NCBI RefSeq assembly: GCF_000725385.1
Contig: NZ_CP008884.1
Coordinates: 4,644,371-4,708,370 of the forward strand
Direction of reading: 5' to 3'
Source of the DNA: Dyella japonica A8
GTDB taxonomy: Bacteria; Pseudomonadota; Gammaproteobacteria; Xanthomonadales; Rhodanobacteraceae
Length of the DNA stretch: 64,000 nt
Shown: in pieces, positions 34,794 to 43,109 of the stretch
Position numbering within the stretch: the first letter of the stretch is position 1
How the letters are laid out: each line of letters begins with the position of its first letter
The notes under the pieces: generated by a model
What the model saw: only the letters and a program-made list of their open reading frames with translations
The model's database searches: none
Told to the model about the DNA's origin: nothing
Position numbers and translations under genes: made by a program

Positions 34794-35561
34794 GTGTCCG
34801 CTGCCTGGTGGCGGCGCCTCCGCGCCTACCTGACACCACCTCCGCTTGCCGACGAACCTTGGCGCAGGGCGCTGGACGCCTGCCCGCTCGCGCAACGCCT
34901 GGACCATCACCGGCAACGTGAACTGCGCCGGCTGTCCGGCGTGTTCCTCGCACGCAAACGCTTCCATGCCCTGGCCGACGCCGCGCTCACCGACGACTTG
35001 TGCACCCTGATCGCCATGCAGGCCTGCCTGCCCGTGCTGAAGCAAGGCCCCAGCGCCCTGCGCGGTTGGCGCGACATCCTGGTGTATCCCGGCGAATTCA
35101 AAGTGAAGCGCAGCCACCACGACGACCGCAGCGGCGTGGTGACCGAAGGCGACGACGTGCTGATCGGCGAAGCCTGGGAGCATGGCCCGCTGGTGCTGTC
35201 GCTTGCCGATGTGCAGCTTGACCTTGCGCAGCCGTGGGATGGCTTCAACGTGGTCATTCACGAAATCGCCCACAAACTCGACATGCTCGACGGCCCGCCT
35301 GATGGCGTGCCGCCACTGCCGCCGCACATACCGCGCCGGCAGTGGATCGTGGCGTTCCAGCGCGCGTTTGATTTGCTTTCCAACGACGTGGCGCGTGGTC
35401 GCGATACGTTGATCGATCCGTATGCGTCGGAAAGTCCCGATGAATTCTTTGCCGTGGTGAGCGAGCTGCACTGGTCGCAGCCTGGCGTGCTGCGTCGGGC
35501 GGATGCGGCGGTGGCGGAGTTGTTGCAGGCGTATTATGGGGTTTCGCCGGCAGAGGGGTGA
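34794..35561 (+). CDS. mtfA: M90-family zinc metallopeptidase, MtfA-like
   Basis: Cytosolic peptidase of 255 aa with the zinc motif H156-E-x-x-H160 in VIHEIAHKLDMLDG and the family phrases DILVYPGEFKV and EFFAVVSELHW. In E. coli MtfA affects the glucose phosphotransferase system by binding Mlc; whether that applies here is unknown. The start is a GTG at 34794. Confidence 0.9.
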   Translation: MSAAWWRRLRAYLTPPPLADEPWRRALDACPLAQRLDHHRQRELRRLSGVFLARKRFHALADAALTDDLCTLIAMQACLPVLKQGPSALRGWRDILVYPGEFKVKRSHHDDRSGVVTEGDDVLIGEAWEHGPLVLSLADVQLDLAQPWDGFNVVIHEIAHKLDMLDGPPDGVPPLPPHIPRRQWIVAFQRAFDLLSNDVARGRDTLIDPYASESPDEFFAVVSELHWSQPGVLRRADAAVAELLQAYYGVSPAEG

Positions 35562-35845
35562 TGTGGCTTGGTGGATGTTTAGACGGCCAAATACTTACCT
35601 TGGATAGATTACCCCACCCCAGCCTCGCTCCTGATGTGAAGAGAAAAGTGGCGTGCACTGAACGTCCCCGGTAGCACAGAAGGAAGCGTAGCCACGCTCC
35701 GCTTTAAGTCCTCTAGGCCAGGGTGTGTTGCGATATAGCCACGCCGTTCAATAGAGCGATCGTGACGATCCGGATGCCTCACCTTTCAAGGCTTGTATCC
35801 AGCACAACTGCCAGCTCTTGAGGCCATTTTCTTTGGGTTACTTTC

Positions 35846-35995
35846 GACGCGAAGCTAGTCCCCGTGGGATCTTTGACTCCGGGCATCCTGCCCTACGCCC
35901 TTCGGGCCGGCTTCGCCGTTCGCATGCGCTCCTGCGCATGCGTGGGCCAGCAAAAGAAAAGTGACTCGGCCTTCCCACGGGACTAGCTTCGCGTC
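35846..35995. repeat. MITE-like 150-nt unit with terminal inverted repeats
   Basis: The left end GACGCGAAGCTAGTCCC-CGTGGGA (35846-35869) is repeated inverted at 35973-35995, with one extra base on the left. The interior contains AAAAGAAAAGTGACTCGG but no ORF. The same 23-25-nt end recurs alone at 36025-36048 and 36378-36400. Confidence 0.6.
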
Positions 35996-36024
35996 ATCGG
36001 CAGAAGGTCGAAACGCCCGCTGCG

Positions 36025-36048
36025 TCCCACAGGGACTAGCTTTGCGTC
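36025..36048 (-). repeat. Solo copy of the GACGCGAAGCTAGTCCC unit
   Basis: On the minus strand it reads GACGCAAAGCTAGTCCC followed by TGTGGGA, one substitution from the ends of the MITE-like unit. Confidence 0.6.
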
Positions 36049-36156
36049 GTAAGCGGCCAGATCGCGGGATCACGGCAACCACAGGCCAAAATCTAAAGAG
36101 CAAAGTCACTGGATGACCAGCCCTTCGGCTGTTGAAAAGCGCCTCCTGCCTTCGCA

Positions 36157-36417
36157 GGGATGACGGCTCTTATGACGTCATGAGGCTAGCTCGTTAAAAT
36201 CGCTCTGCAGGTGTTCTACGCGTTTCGCGACGACTAACCGCTGCTGCTACTGGATCCCGGCCCACGCCGGGATGACGGCTCGTATGACGCCGCGAGGCTA
36301 GCTCGTTGAAATCGCTCTACTGGTGATCTACGCGTTTCGCGACGACTAGCCGCTGCTGATGCTGGATCCCGGCCTGCGACGCGAAGCTAGTCCCTGTGGG
36401 GCGCCGGGATGACGGCT
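36157..36417. repeat. 112-nt tandem repeat, second unit interrupted by a 25-nt insertion
   Basis: GGGATGACGGCT begins units at 36157, 36269 and (partial) 36406. The first unit is 112 nt. The second is 137 nt because a GACGCGAAGCTAGTCCC element (36378-36400) sits in the loop of its GGATCCCGGCC...GCCGGGATGACG palindrome. Confidence 0.75.
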
Positions 36418-36615
36418 CTTATGAAGCGGCGGGGCGAACACCAGCCACTCCCCCAACACTCCCGCAAAGCCGCAGCCAACCATGGCGGCTTCCCGCGTGC
36501 CTCGAGGGTAGATGGAGTAGAGCTGGAGCGCTTTGAAGCTGCTGTCGCGCCCCTTCCAGGCGCGCGCCAGAAGACGCCCCAAGCAAAAAAGCGCAGCGGC
36601 AACACCGCCAACCAT
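36346..36615 (-). CDS. Possible small membrane protein coupled to the kinase gene
   Basis: An 89-aa ORF whose ATG overlaps the kinase stop by one base (TGATG), a typical coupling arrangement. The first 63 residues include two hydrophobic stretches (VGGVAAALFCLGRLLA and MVGCGFAGVLGEWLVFAPP). The last about 25 residues are translated from the repeats and are unlikely to be conserved. Codon choice (GTT, CTT, TTT, GGG) differs from the neighbours. It could be an accident of the repeat region. Confidence 0.3.
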   Translation of the reverse strand: MVGGVAAALFCLGRLLARAWKGRDSSFKALQLYSIYPRGTREAAMVGCGFAGVLGEWLVFAPPLHKSRHPGAPQGLASRRRPGSSISSG

Positions 36616-38033
36616 CAACCCGGCGGCAACTTCACACTAAACCGCGCCCCATTGAACTCCGGCGACCGGTCCACCACCAGCTCGCCGCCGTACGCGCGAA
36701 TGATGTCCTGCACGATCGACAAGCCGATGCCGTGCCCCTGCACGCGCTCATCGCCACGCACGCCACGCTGCAGCACGCTCTCGATCTTGTCCTCGTCGAT
36801 GCCCGGGCCGTCGTCCTCCACGCTCAACCACAAGCCTGGACGCTGCCGGCCGGCCACGGGACGCATCTTCACCACCAGCAACACCTGATGGCGCGCCCAC
36901 TTGAACGCGTTCTCCAGCAGATTGCCCATCAGCTCGAGCAAATCGCCCTGCTCGCCATAGAACGCGGCGTTGTCGTCGATGTCGAACTCACACAGCACGT
37001 TCTTGGCGGCGTAGACCTTCTCCAGGCTCTGCACCAGATCTTCCGCGTGCCCCGCGATGGGAATGGCGGTAGTGGCAAACGTCTGCCGGCCGGAGGTGGC
37101 CGCGCGTGCGAGCTGGTAGGCCACCAGCTCGTCCATCTTGCGCACCTGCTCCAGCACCGGCTCGCGCACGCCCGACCCCGCGCCTGTGCTTTCCAGGCTG
37201 GAGCGGATCACTGCCAGCGGCGTCTTCAGGCTGTGCGCGAGATCGGCCAGCGTATTGCGCGTACGCACGCGCTGCTCGCGCTCGCTGGCGATAAAGGCGT
37301 TGATGCGTTCGGTGAGGCCGGTGAGTTCCTGCGGGTACTGGTCACCCAGGTGTTCGCGCTCGCCGCGCTCCACGCGCGACATTTCGTTGGCCACCTTGCG
37401 CAGTGGCGTCAGGCTCCAGCGCAGCAACAAGAGCTGCAGCAGGATGAGCATCACGCCCAGCGAGGCGAGCCAGAACACCACGCTGCGCCGGGCCACGGCG
37501 TTGCTGCCTTCCAGCTGGTCCTCGGTCTGCGCCACCATGAAGGTGAGGTGCACCGATTTCCTTTCGGACGTGTCCAGCGCCACGCCATAGACGTAGTAAT
37601 AGAGGCGCCCCATGCGCGTGTCGATGGGGCCGACGAATTGCCCCACGCCGGGCTGCAGCGGGCGCATGAAATCGAAGTCGCGCAGCATGGCCGAGGGCGA
37701 CTGCCACTTGAAGCCGCCATCACCGATGACCATGGCGTACAGGCCCGAGCCCGGCCGCAGGAAACTCGGGTCAGGCTGCGTATCGGGCATCAGCACCTTG
37801 CCGGCGCGACCAACTTCGGTCCCGGCGATATAGGCCACGACGAAATTCTGCAGACGATCCTGCAGTTCCTTGCGCGAACTGTCGGCCTGCGTGCGCATGA
37901 TCGTAAGACCGACCACGCCGAGGAACGCGGCCAGCACGAAGCCCGTCGCCAATGCCGCGCGCGCCGCCAGTGAAAACGGGCGGCGCGGCGGGGACGGATC
38001 ACTCGTCTTCGGCTTCGCTGCGAGGGATGGCAA
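36615..38033 (-). CDS. phoQ: Two-component sensor histidine kinase, PhoQ-like
   Basis: Membrane kinase of about 472 aa. Helix 1 is near residues 28-45 and helix 2 near 184-206, with a periplasmic sensor between them. A HAMP-like segment follows, then the H-box with H267 in LADLAHSLKTPLAVIRSS, the N-box ELMGNLLENAFKWA, and G boxes VEDDGPGI and GHGIGLSIV. No ATG is available in the right place. The TTG at 38033 used here overlaps the phoP stop by 35 nt; a GTG at 38051 is an alternative. It is encoded after phoP and probably phosphorylates it. The signal (magnesium, pH or peptides in enteric PhoQ) is unknown. Confidence 0.88.
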   Translation of the reverse strand: MPSLAAKPKTSDPSPPRRPFSLAARAALATGFVLAAFLGVVGLTIMRTQADSSRKELQDRLQNFVVAYIAGTEVGRAGKVLMPDTQPDPSFLRPGSGLYAMVIGDGGFKWQSPSAMLRDFDFMRPLQPGVGQFVGPIDTRMGRLYYYVYGVALDTSERKSVHLTFMVAQTEDQLEGSNAVARRSVVFWLASLGVMLILLQLLLLRWSLTPLRKVANEMSRVERGEREHLGDQYPQELTGLTERINAFIASEREQRVRTRNTLADLAHSLKTPLAVIRSSLESTGAGSGVREPVLEQVRKMDELVAYQLARAATSGRQTFATTAIPIAGHAEDLVQSLEKVYAAKNVLCEFDIDDNAAFYGEQGDLLELMGNLLENAFKWARHQVLLVVKMRPVAGRQRPGLWLSVEDDGPGIDEDKIESVLQRGVRGDERVQGHGIGLSIVQDIIRAYGGELVVDRSPEFNGARFSVKLPPG

Positions 38034-38691
38034 AGCGGTATCCGCGTCCACGTACCGTCTCGATGGGCTTGAGGTTGCCTTCCGGGTCGAGCTTCCTGCG
38101 CAGGCGACCGATGAAGACCTCCAGCACGTTGGAATCGCGATCGAAATCCTGCTGGTAGATGTGCTCGGTGAGGTCGGCCTTGGAGACCAGTTCGCCGGCA
38201 TGCAGCATCAGGTATTCGAGCACCTTGTATTCGTAGCTGGTCAGGTCGACCGGCTTGCCTTCCACGGTCACCGTCTGCGCAGTGGTGTCCAGCTTGATCG
38301 GGCCACAGGCCAGCACCGGCTTGGACCACCCGCTGGCACGGCGCACCAGCGCATTGATGCGTGCCAGCAGCTCTTCGACGTGGAACGGCTTGACGAGGTA
38401 GTCGTCGGCGCCGTGCTTGAGGCCTTCCACCTTGTCCTGCCAGCCGCCGCGGGCGGTGAGGATCAGGATGGGATAGCGCTGGCCGGCCTCGCGTAGCGAC
38501 TTGATCAGGTCCATGCCCGACATCTTGGGCAGGCCAAGGTCGATGATGGCCAGATCGAAAGGTACTTCGCGCCCGAGGTACATGCCTTCTTCGCCGTCCT
38601 GGGCCGCATCGACGGCAAAACCATCGCGCTTCAGGCGTGCGGCGAGGGTCTCGCGCAGCGGAGCCTCGTCCTCAACCAAAAGAATGCGCAT
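37999..38691 (-). CDS. phoP: OmpR-family response regulator, PhoP-like
   Basis: Regulator of 230 aa. The receiver domain carries the acidic pair E7/D8, phospho-acceptor D51 (LAIIDLGLPKM) and the conserved lysine in YLVKPFH. The C-terminal winged helix includes LTSYEYKVLEYLMLHAGELVSKADLTEHIY and FIGRLRRKL. It overlaps the pepSY gene by 1 nt (TGATG) and the kinase gene downstream, so the three form one tightly coupled operon. Confidence 0.93.
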   Translation of the reverse strand: MRILLVEDEAPLRETLAARLKRDGFAVDAAQDGEEGMYLGREVPFDLAIIDLGLPKMSGMDLIKSLREAGQRYPILILTARGGWQDKVEGLKHGADDYLVKPFHVEELLARINALVRRASGWSKPVLACGPIKLDTTAQTVTVEGKPVDLTSYEYKVLEYLMLHAGELVSKADLTEHIYQQDFDRDSNVLEVFIGRLRRKLDPEGNLKPIETVRGRGYRFAIPRSEAEDE

Positions 38692-39011
38692 CAGTGTTTC
38701 TCCTTGTTGCTTCCACCGTCACTGGACGGGTTCTTGGTCGAATCGTCGGAAGCCGGCGCCTTGCTGGCCTCCGTGGTTACGGTCACCACGCGTACGTGCC
38801 CGGTGGGCGTGAGCACCTTGACGCGATGTTCGAACGAACTGCGGCCCCGACGCACGGTGCTGGCGGACAACACCTTGCCGCCGGTTTCGTGCTGTACCTG
38901 GGCGACGGCCTGCTCCAGCGACATGGCCGGCTCGCTGGACTGCGCCGCCCAGGCGCTGGCGCCTGCCGAGCAGGCCAGCAGCCAGACGAGGGGGCGCAGG
39001 ATTGTTTTCAT
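38691..39011 (-). CDS. Exported PepSY-domain protein
   Basis: Periplasmic protein of 106 aa: signal peptide (ILRPLVWLLACSAGASAWAA), then a PepSY-like fold (MSLEQAVAQVQHETGGKVLSASTVRR...HRVKVLTPTGHVRVVTV) and a charged tail. PepSY proteins next to PhoPQ-type systems may modulate the kinase from the periplasm (inference). It is the first gene of the operon. The ATG at 39011 is chosen for the signal peptide. Confidence 0.85.
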   Translation of the reverse strand: MKTILRPLVWLLACSAGASAWAAQSSEPAMSLEQAVAQVQHETGGKVLSASTVRRGRSSFEHRVKVLTPTGHVRVVTVTTEASKAPASDDSTKNPSSDGGSNKEKH

Positions 39012-39077
39012 TTCGTTAAACAAACCCGGGGTACCTGCGGGGGGCGACATCCATCGTCGTTCAGACTATGGACTCGG

Positions 39078-39105
39078 AGCTGAATATTGACCGGATTAAG
39101 CTGAA
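39078..39105 (-). promoter_or_regulatory. Direct repeat in the pepSY-phoPQ promoter region
   Basis: On the minus strand TTCAGCT occurs twice, 21 nt apart (two helical turns), 67-94 nt upstream of the first gene. OmpR-family regulators use phased direct repeats, so an autoregulatory site is possible. Confidence 0.3.
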
Positions 39106-39108
39106 CGG

Positions 39109-40113
39109 TCACGCGGCAACCCGGGATGGCGTCATGGCCTGTTCGATCAGGCCCCAGCCGGCCCCTGGCAGGTGCGCACCTTCACTCAGCTGGCGGCGGA
39201 ACCCGCGGGCCCCCGGCTCGCCCTGGTACAAGCCCAGCAGGTGACGGCTGATGTGCTTCAGCGCCGTGCCCCGGGCCAGCTCGGCCTCGATGTAGGGGCG
39301 CATGTGCAGGAGCACGTCGTCGCGGCCAGGCAGGGGCTCGCCATAGAGCGCCGCTTCCACCCGGGCCAGGACGTAGGGGTCGTGGTAGGCCGCTCGGCCC
39401 AGCATCACGCCGTCTACCTGGGCCAGGTGGGCCTGCACCTGCTCGACCGTGGTGATGCCGCCGTTGATCACCACCACGAGTTCTGGAAACTCGCGCTTCA
39501 GGCGATACACACGCTCGTAGTCCAGCGGCGGGATCTCGCGGTTTTCCTTGGGGCTCAGGCCCTGCAGCCACGCCTTGCGGGCGTGCACCACCAGCACCTC
39601 GACACCGGCCGCGAGCATGGTTTCGGTGAAGTGCTGCAGGTCGGCGTAGTCGTCCTGGTCGTCCACGCCGATGCGGCACTTCACCGTCACCGGCACGTCC
39701 ACCGCGTCGCGCATGGCCTTCACGCAATCGCCTACCAGTGCGGGCTCGCGCATCAGGCAGGCGCCGAAGCGGCCGGACTGCACGCGGTCCGAAGGGCAGC
39801 CCACGTTGAGGTTGATCTCGTCGTAGCCGGCGTCCGCGCCGTAACGCGCGGCAATGGCCAGTTCCTGCGGCTCGCTCCCGCCCAGCTGCAAGGCCACCGG
39901 GTGTTCCTGCTGGCTGTGTTCCAGCAGGCGCAGCTGCTTGCCGCGCACCAGCGCGGCGCTGGTCACCATCTCGGTGTACAGGCGCGCATGCGGCGACAGC
40001 AGCCGATGGAAATACCGGCAATGACGGTCCGTCCAGTCCATCATGGGCGCGACGGTGAGGCGCCAGTCGTCGTTCTGGATCGGCTGCCGCGGGGCGTGGG
40101 AGGGGGCTGACAT
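39109..40113 (-). CDS. dusA: tRNA-dihydrouridine(20/20a) synthase
   Basis: FMN enzyme of 334 aa that reduces uridine 20 in the tRNA D loop. Landmarks are VAPMMDWTDRHCRYFHRLLSPHARLYTEMV, the catalytic cysteine in INLNVGCPSDRVQSG, and VHARKAWLQGLSPKENR, which mark the DusA subgroup. Two ATGs (40122 and 40113) are possible and neither has a clear ribosome site; the second is used here. Confidence 0.94.
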   Translation of the reverse strand: MSAPSHAPRQPIQNDDWRLTVAPMMDWTDRHCRYFHRLLSPHARLYTEMVTSAALVRGKQLRLLEHSQQEHPVALQLGGSEPQELAIAARYGADAGYDEINLNVGCPSDRVQSGRFGACLMREPALVGDCVKAMRDAVDVPVTVKCRIGVDDQDDYADLQHFTETMLAAGVEVLVVHARKAWLQGLSPKENREIPPLDYERVYRLKREFPELVVVINGGITTVEQVQAHLAQVDGVMLGRAAYHDPYVLARVEAALYGEPLPGRDDVLLHMRPYIEAELARGTALKHISRHLLGLYQGEPGARGFRRQLSEGAHLPGAGWGLIEQAMTPSRVAA

Positions 40114-40391
40114 GGGCGCCATTGTAACGGCTGGCCTGCCATGCCGTTTTTCCGGGCTGGATGCTGCCCTTTTCGCGGCAGGATGACGCAGCAGCCTGCC
40201 TGGGCCGGCGCAAGGGGGCTTCCATGCATGAATGGCCGGCCCGCCGATGGCATAATGAAGGGGCTCGCTGCACCCCCAAGGCAGCACTCGTCAGGCGCAG
40301 CGGATTCCGCCATCCCCACACGAGTCCGGTACCGGCACCACCGGTCCCCTGCCCGCAGCATCCCCAGATTCCCTCAGGACGGTAACCGGCA

Positions 40392-41168
40392 ATGGTGGCA
40401 TTGGCGACGGAGCACGTGATCGACGTGCACCACTGGAACGACAGTCTCTTCAGCTTCCGCACCACGCGTGATCCGGGCTTCCGTTTCGACAGCGGGCAGT
40501 TCGTGATGATCGGCCTGGAAGTGGATGGCCGCCCGCTGATGCGTGCGTATTCGATCGCCAGCGCGAACTACGAAGAACACCTGGAGTTCTTCAGCATCAA
40601 GGTAGCCAACGGCCCGCTCACCTCGCGCCTGCAGCACCTCAAGCCCGGCGACCCGCTGATCGTCAGCCGCAAGCCCACCGGCACCCTGGTGCTCAACGAC
40701 CTCAAGCCCGGCAAGCACCTGTACCTGCTCGGCACGGGCACGGGGCTGGCGCCGTTCATGAGCCTGGTGCGCGACCCGGAGACCTACGAGCGCTACGAGA
40801 AAATCGTGATCGCGCACGGCGTGCGCAACGTCAACGACCTGGCGTACCAGGACTACCTGGAGAGCGAGCTGCCGCAGCACGAATACCTGGGCGAACTGGT
40901 GCGCGAGAAGCTCATCTACTACCCCACGGTGACGCGCGAGGCGTTTCGCAACCAGGGCCGCATCACCGACAACATCGTCGATGGCGCGATGAGCAAGGCC
41001 ATCGGCCTGCCGCCGCTGGACCCGGCGACGGATCGCGTGATGCTGTGCGGCAGCCCCTCGATGCTGGACGACACCTGCGCCTTGCTCGACACGCGCGGTT
41101 TCCAGGTGTCGCCGCGTACGCGCGAACCGGGCGATTACGTGATCGAACGGGCGTTCGTCGAGAAGTAA
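40392..41168 (+). CDS. fpr: Ferredoxin/flavodoxin-NADP reductase
   Basis: FAD enzyme of 258 aa. The FAD-binding RAYSIAS motif and the NADP-binding GTGTGLAPFMSLVRD are visible, with CGSPSMLDD near the end. The C-terminus ends VEK, as in the Azotobacter/Pseudomonas type FPR rather than the E. coli type ending in Trp. It supplies reduced ferredoxin or flavodoxin, often under oxidative stress. Confidence 0.94.
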   Translation: MVALATEHVIDVHHWNDSLFSFRTTRDPGFRFDSGQFVMIGLEVDGRPLMRAYSIASANYEEHLEFFSIKVANGPLTSRLQHLKPGDPLIVSRKPTGTLVLNDLKPGKHLYLLGTGTGLAPFMSLVRDPETYERYEKIVIAHGVRNVNDLAYQDYLESELPQHEYLGELVREKLIYYPTVTREAFRNQGRITDNIVDGAMSKAIGLPPLDPATDRVMLCGSPSMLDDTCALLDTRGFQVSPRTREPGDYVIERAFVEK

Positions 41169-41182
41169 GCAGCAGAGCATTT

Positions 41183-41265
41183 TGTGGGAGCGCACCCTGT
41201 GCGCGACGGGCCTGGCGTCGAGGTACGACGTAACGCCGCTGTCGCGCACAGGGTGCGCTCCCACA
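41183..41265. repeat. REP-like long-loop inverted repeat, family B (copy 3)
   Basis: Arms TGTGGGAGCGCACCCTGTGC and GCACAGGGTGCGCTCCCACA flank a loop of about 33 nt. It lies between the convergent fpr and SDR genes, where it may act as a terminator. Confidence 0.85.
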
Positions 41266-41284
41266 GTTCCTTGCAGCGCTGGAA

Positions 41285-41887
41285 TTACTGCCAGATGGTG
41301 TACGTGCGCCCCGTGCACACACCTTCCACGCTGCGCCGGTACACCTGCCCCACGCGCTCGCCGGGCACGGCTTCAAAGCCCGGGAAATACGGGCCAAAGG
41401 CATCGAGTGCCTCGGTAAGCAAGGTGGCGCTCACCGCATTGATGCGCAGGCCGCGCGGCAGTTCCGTGGCCGCGGAGCGCACGAAGCCTTCGATGGCCGC
41501 GTTCACCGTGGTGGCATTGGTGCCTTGCCGGATCGGCTCCATCGCCGTGATGCCGCTGGTGAGCGTGAACGAACCACCGTCGCGGACATGGGGAATGCCC
41601 GCCATCACGGCATTCACCTGCCCCATCAACTTGTCCATGAGGCCGGACAGGAACTGCTCCGGCGTGGTGCTGACCAGGTCGCCGAAATGCACATGGCCCG
41701 CCGCGGTGACCACGGCGTCGACCTGCCCCACCTCGCGATACATCCGCTCGACGCTCGCCATATCGGTCAGGTCGACCTGCACGTCGCCGGAGTGCCGGCT
41801 GGCGCGGATGAGTTCGTGGTGGGGCGCCAGCGCCCCGGCAACCGCCTGGCCGACGGTGCCGCTGGCGCCGATGAGCAGAATTCGCAT
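41285..41887 (-). CDS. Short-chain dehydrogenase/reductase
   Basis: Atypical SDR of 200 aa. The N-terminal nucleotide motif is GASGTVGQAVAG and the NAG-like segment is TAAGHVHFGD. A canonical YxxxK is not obvious; TNATTVNAAIEGFVRSAATELPRGLRINAVS occupies that place. It is divergent from a LysR gene that probably controls it. Substrate unknown. Confidence 0.85.
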   Translation of the reverse strand: MRILLIGASGTVGQAVAGALAPHHELIRASRHSGDVQVDLTDMASVERMYREVGQVDAVVTAAGHVHFGDLVSTTPEQFLSGLMDKLMGQVNAVMAGIPHVRDGGSFTLTSGITAMEPIRQGTNATTVNAAIEGFVRSAATELPRGLRINAVSATLLTEALDAFGPYFPGFEAVPGERVGQVYRRSVEGVCTGRTYTIWQ

Positions 41888-42004
41888 GGATGGAACCTCG
41901 AAGGTGGCGGCCCGGCATGGGCCGACTCGTCCCAGTCTCCACTACGCCCGCGCCCCGATAAACGTGCCATCATTCGACCCATTCCGAACCGAAGGTTTCG
42001 AATC

Positions 42005-42904
42005 GTGGATACGCTGGCGAGCATGGCGATGTTCGTGCGGGTGGTGGACACCGGCAGCTTTGCCGCCGCCGCCGAGGCGAGTGGCGTCTCCCCCACCATG
42101 GCCGGCAAGCACATCCGCGCCATTGAAGAACGGCTGGGCGCCCGGCTGCTCCACCGCACCACGCGCCGCCAGCAGCTCACCGAGGTTGGCAAGCTTTACT
42201 ACGAGCGCTGCAAGCTGGTGCTGGCCGACGTGGAACTGGCCGAGCGCAGCGCGCATGAACTACAGGCCACGCCGCGAGGACGGCTTCGCATCACCGCCCC
42301 CATGAGCTTCGGCAGCCGGCGGCTGACGCCGGCCATCACCGAATACCTGCAACGCTACCCGGACGTGAGCGTCGAGCTGTCGCTGGACAACCGCGTGTAT
42401 GACCTGGTCAGCGAAGGGTATGAGCTGGGCATCCGCATCGGCGCGGTGGACGACCCGCAACTGGTCGCGCGGCCGCTGCAGCCCTATCGCATGCTGCTGG
42501 CGGCATCGCCCCAGTACCTGGCGCGGCATGGCACGCCCTCGCGCCCGGAGGAGCTCTCGAAGCACATCTGCCTTGGCCTGACCAACTGGCGGCGTCGCGA
42601 CCAGTGGCGGCTACTCGGCCCCAACGGCGAGGAATGCGATGTGCCGGTGCAGGGGCGTCTTTCCGTGGATCACGGTGACGCCTTGCGCGTGGCGGCGCTG
42701 CACGGCGCCGGCATCGTGCTCCAGCCGGAGGTGCTGCTGGCGGAGGATCTGGCCGAAGGAAGGCTGATGGCCGTGCTGCCACCATGGGCGCCGCCGTCCA
42801 CGCCGATGCATTTGCTCTATGCGCAGGATCGCCGGCCCACGGCGAAGTTGCGCAGCATGATCGAGTTCCTGCTCGAACGCTTCGGCGCCGACGCTCCTCT
42901 GTAG
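42005..42904 (+). CDS. LysR-family transcriptional regulator
   Basis: Regulator of 299 aa. The N-terminal helix-turn-helix is FAAAAEASGVSPTMAGKHIRAIEERLGARLLHRTTRR; the rest is a periplasmic-binding-like effector domain of the CrgA/DsdC-like group. The start is taken as GTG at 42005 (GAAGG upstream); ATG at 42023 is possible. It is divergent from the SDR gene 117 nt away, with an ATTCG...CGAAT dyad in the intergene. Its stop codon lies in a family B repeat. Confidence 0.9.
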   Translation: MDTLASMAMFVRVVDTGSFAAAAEASGVSPTMAGKHIRAIEERLGARLLHRTTRRQQLTEVGKLYYERCKLVLADVELAERSAHELQATPRGRLRITAPMSFGSRRLTPAITEYLQRYPDVSVELSLDNRVYDLVSEGYELGIRIGAVDDPQLVARPLQPYRMLLAASPQYLARHGTPSRPEELSKHICLGLTNWRRRDQWRLLGPNGEECDVPVQGRLSVDHGDALRVAALHGAGIVLQPEVLLAEDLAEGRLMAVLPPWAPPSTPMHLLYAQDRRPTAKLRSMIEFLLERFGADAPL

Positions 42905-42979
42905 GAGCGCACTTGTGTGCTACCGCGGCATCACAGTCGCAATGCTTCGTCGGCTTGTCGCGCACTAGTGCGCTCCTAC
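42901..42979. repeat. REP-like long-loop inverted repeat, family B (copy 4)
   Basis: Arms GTAGGAGCGCACT and AGTGCGCTCCTAC enclose about 50 nt. It overlaps the stop codon of the LysR gene. Confidence 0.85.
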
Positions 42980-43007
42980 AAAAAAGTGCGGGCGCGGAAT
43001 CCCCTTT

Positions 43008-43090
43008 TGTGGGAGCGCACCCTGTGCGCGACTGCCTCACCGTGTCGGTTCTGCTTCGTAGGCTTGTCGCGCACAGGGTGCGCTCCCACA
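43008..43090. repeat. REP-like long-loop inverted repeat, family B (copy 5)
   Basis: Arms TGTGGGAGCGCACCCTGTGC and GCACAGGGTGCGCTCCCACA; the loop GTGTCGGTTCTGCTTCGTAG matches the loop of copy 2 at 22782-22866. Confidence 0.85.
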
Positions 43091-43109
43091 GGGGAGGAGT
43101 AACGAGGGC

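Larger units (their letters stand above)
35562..36345. other. Repeat-built gene-free stretch of lower GC
   Basis: No credible gene. GC is visibly lower than in the flanks, especially 35562-35845. It holds a MITE-like unit with terminal inverted repeats (35846-35995), another copy of the same end at 36025-36048, and the start of a 112-nt tandem repeat. This looks like a landing site for small non-coding repeats. Confidence 0.65.

Noticed and set aside
35562..36614. Possible CRISPR array in the repeat-rich stretch
   Set aside because: Repeats are few, inverted as well as direct, irregularly spaced, and lack unique spacers of constant length; no cas genes are in the window.
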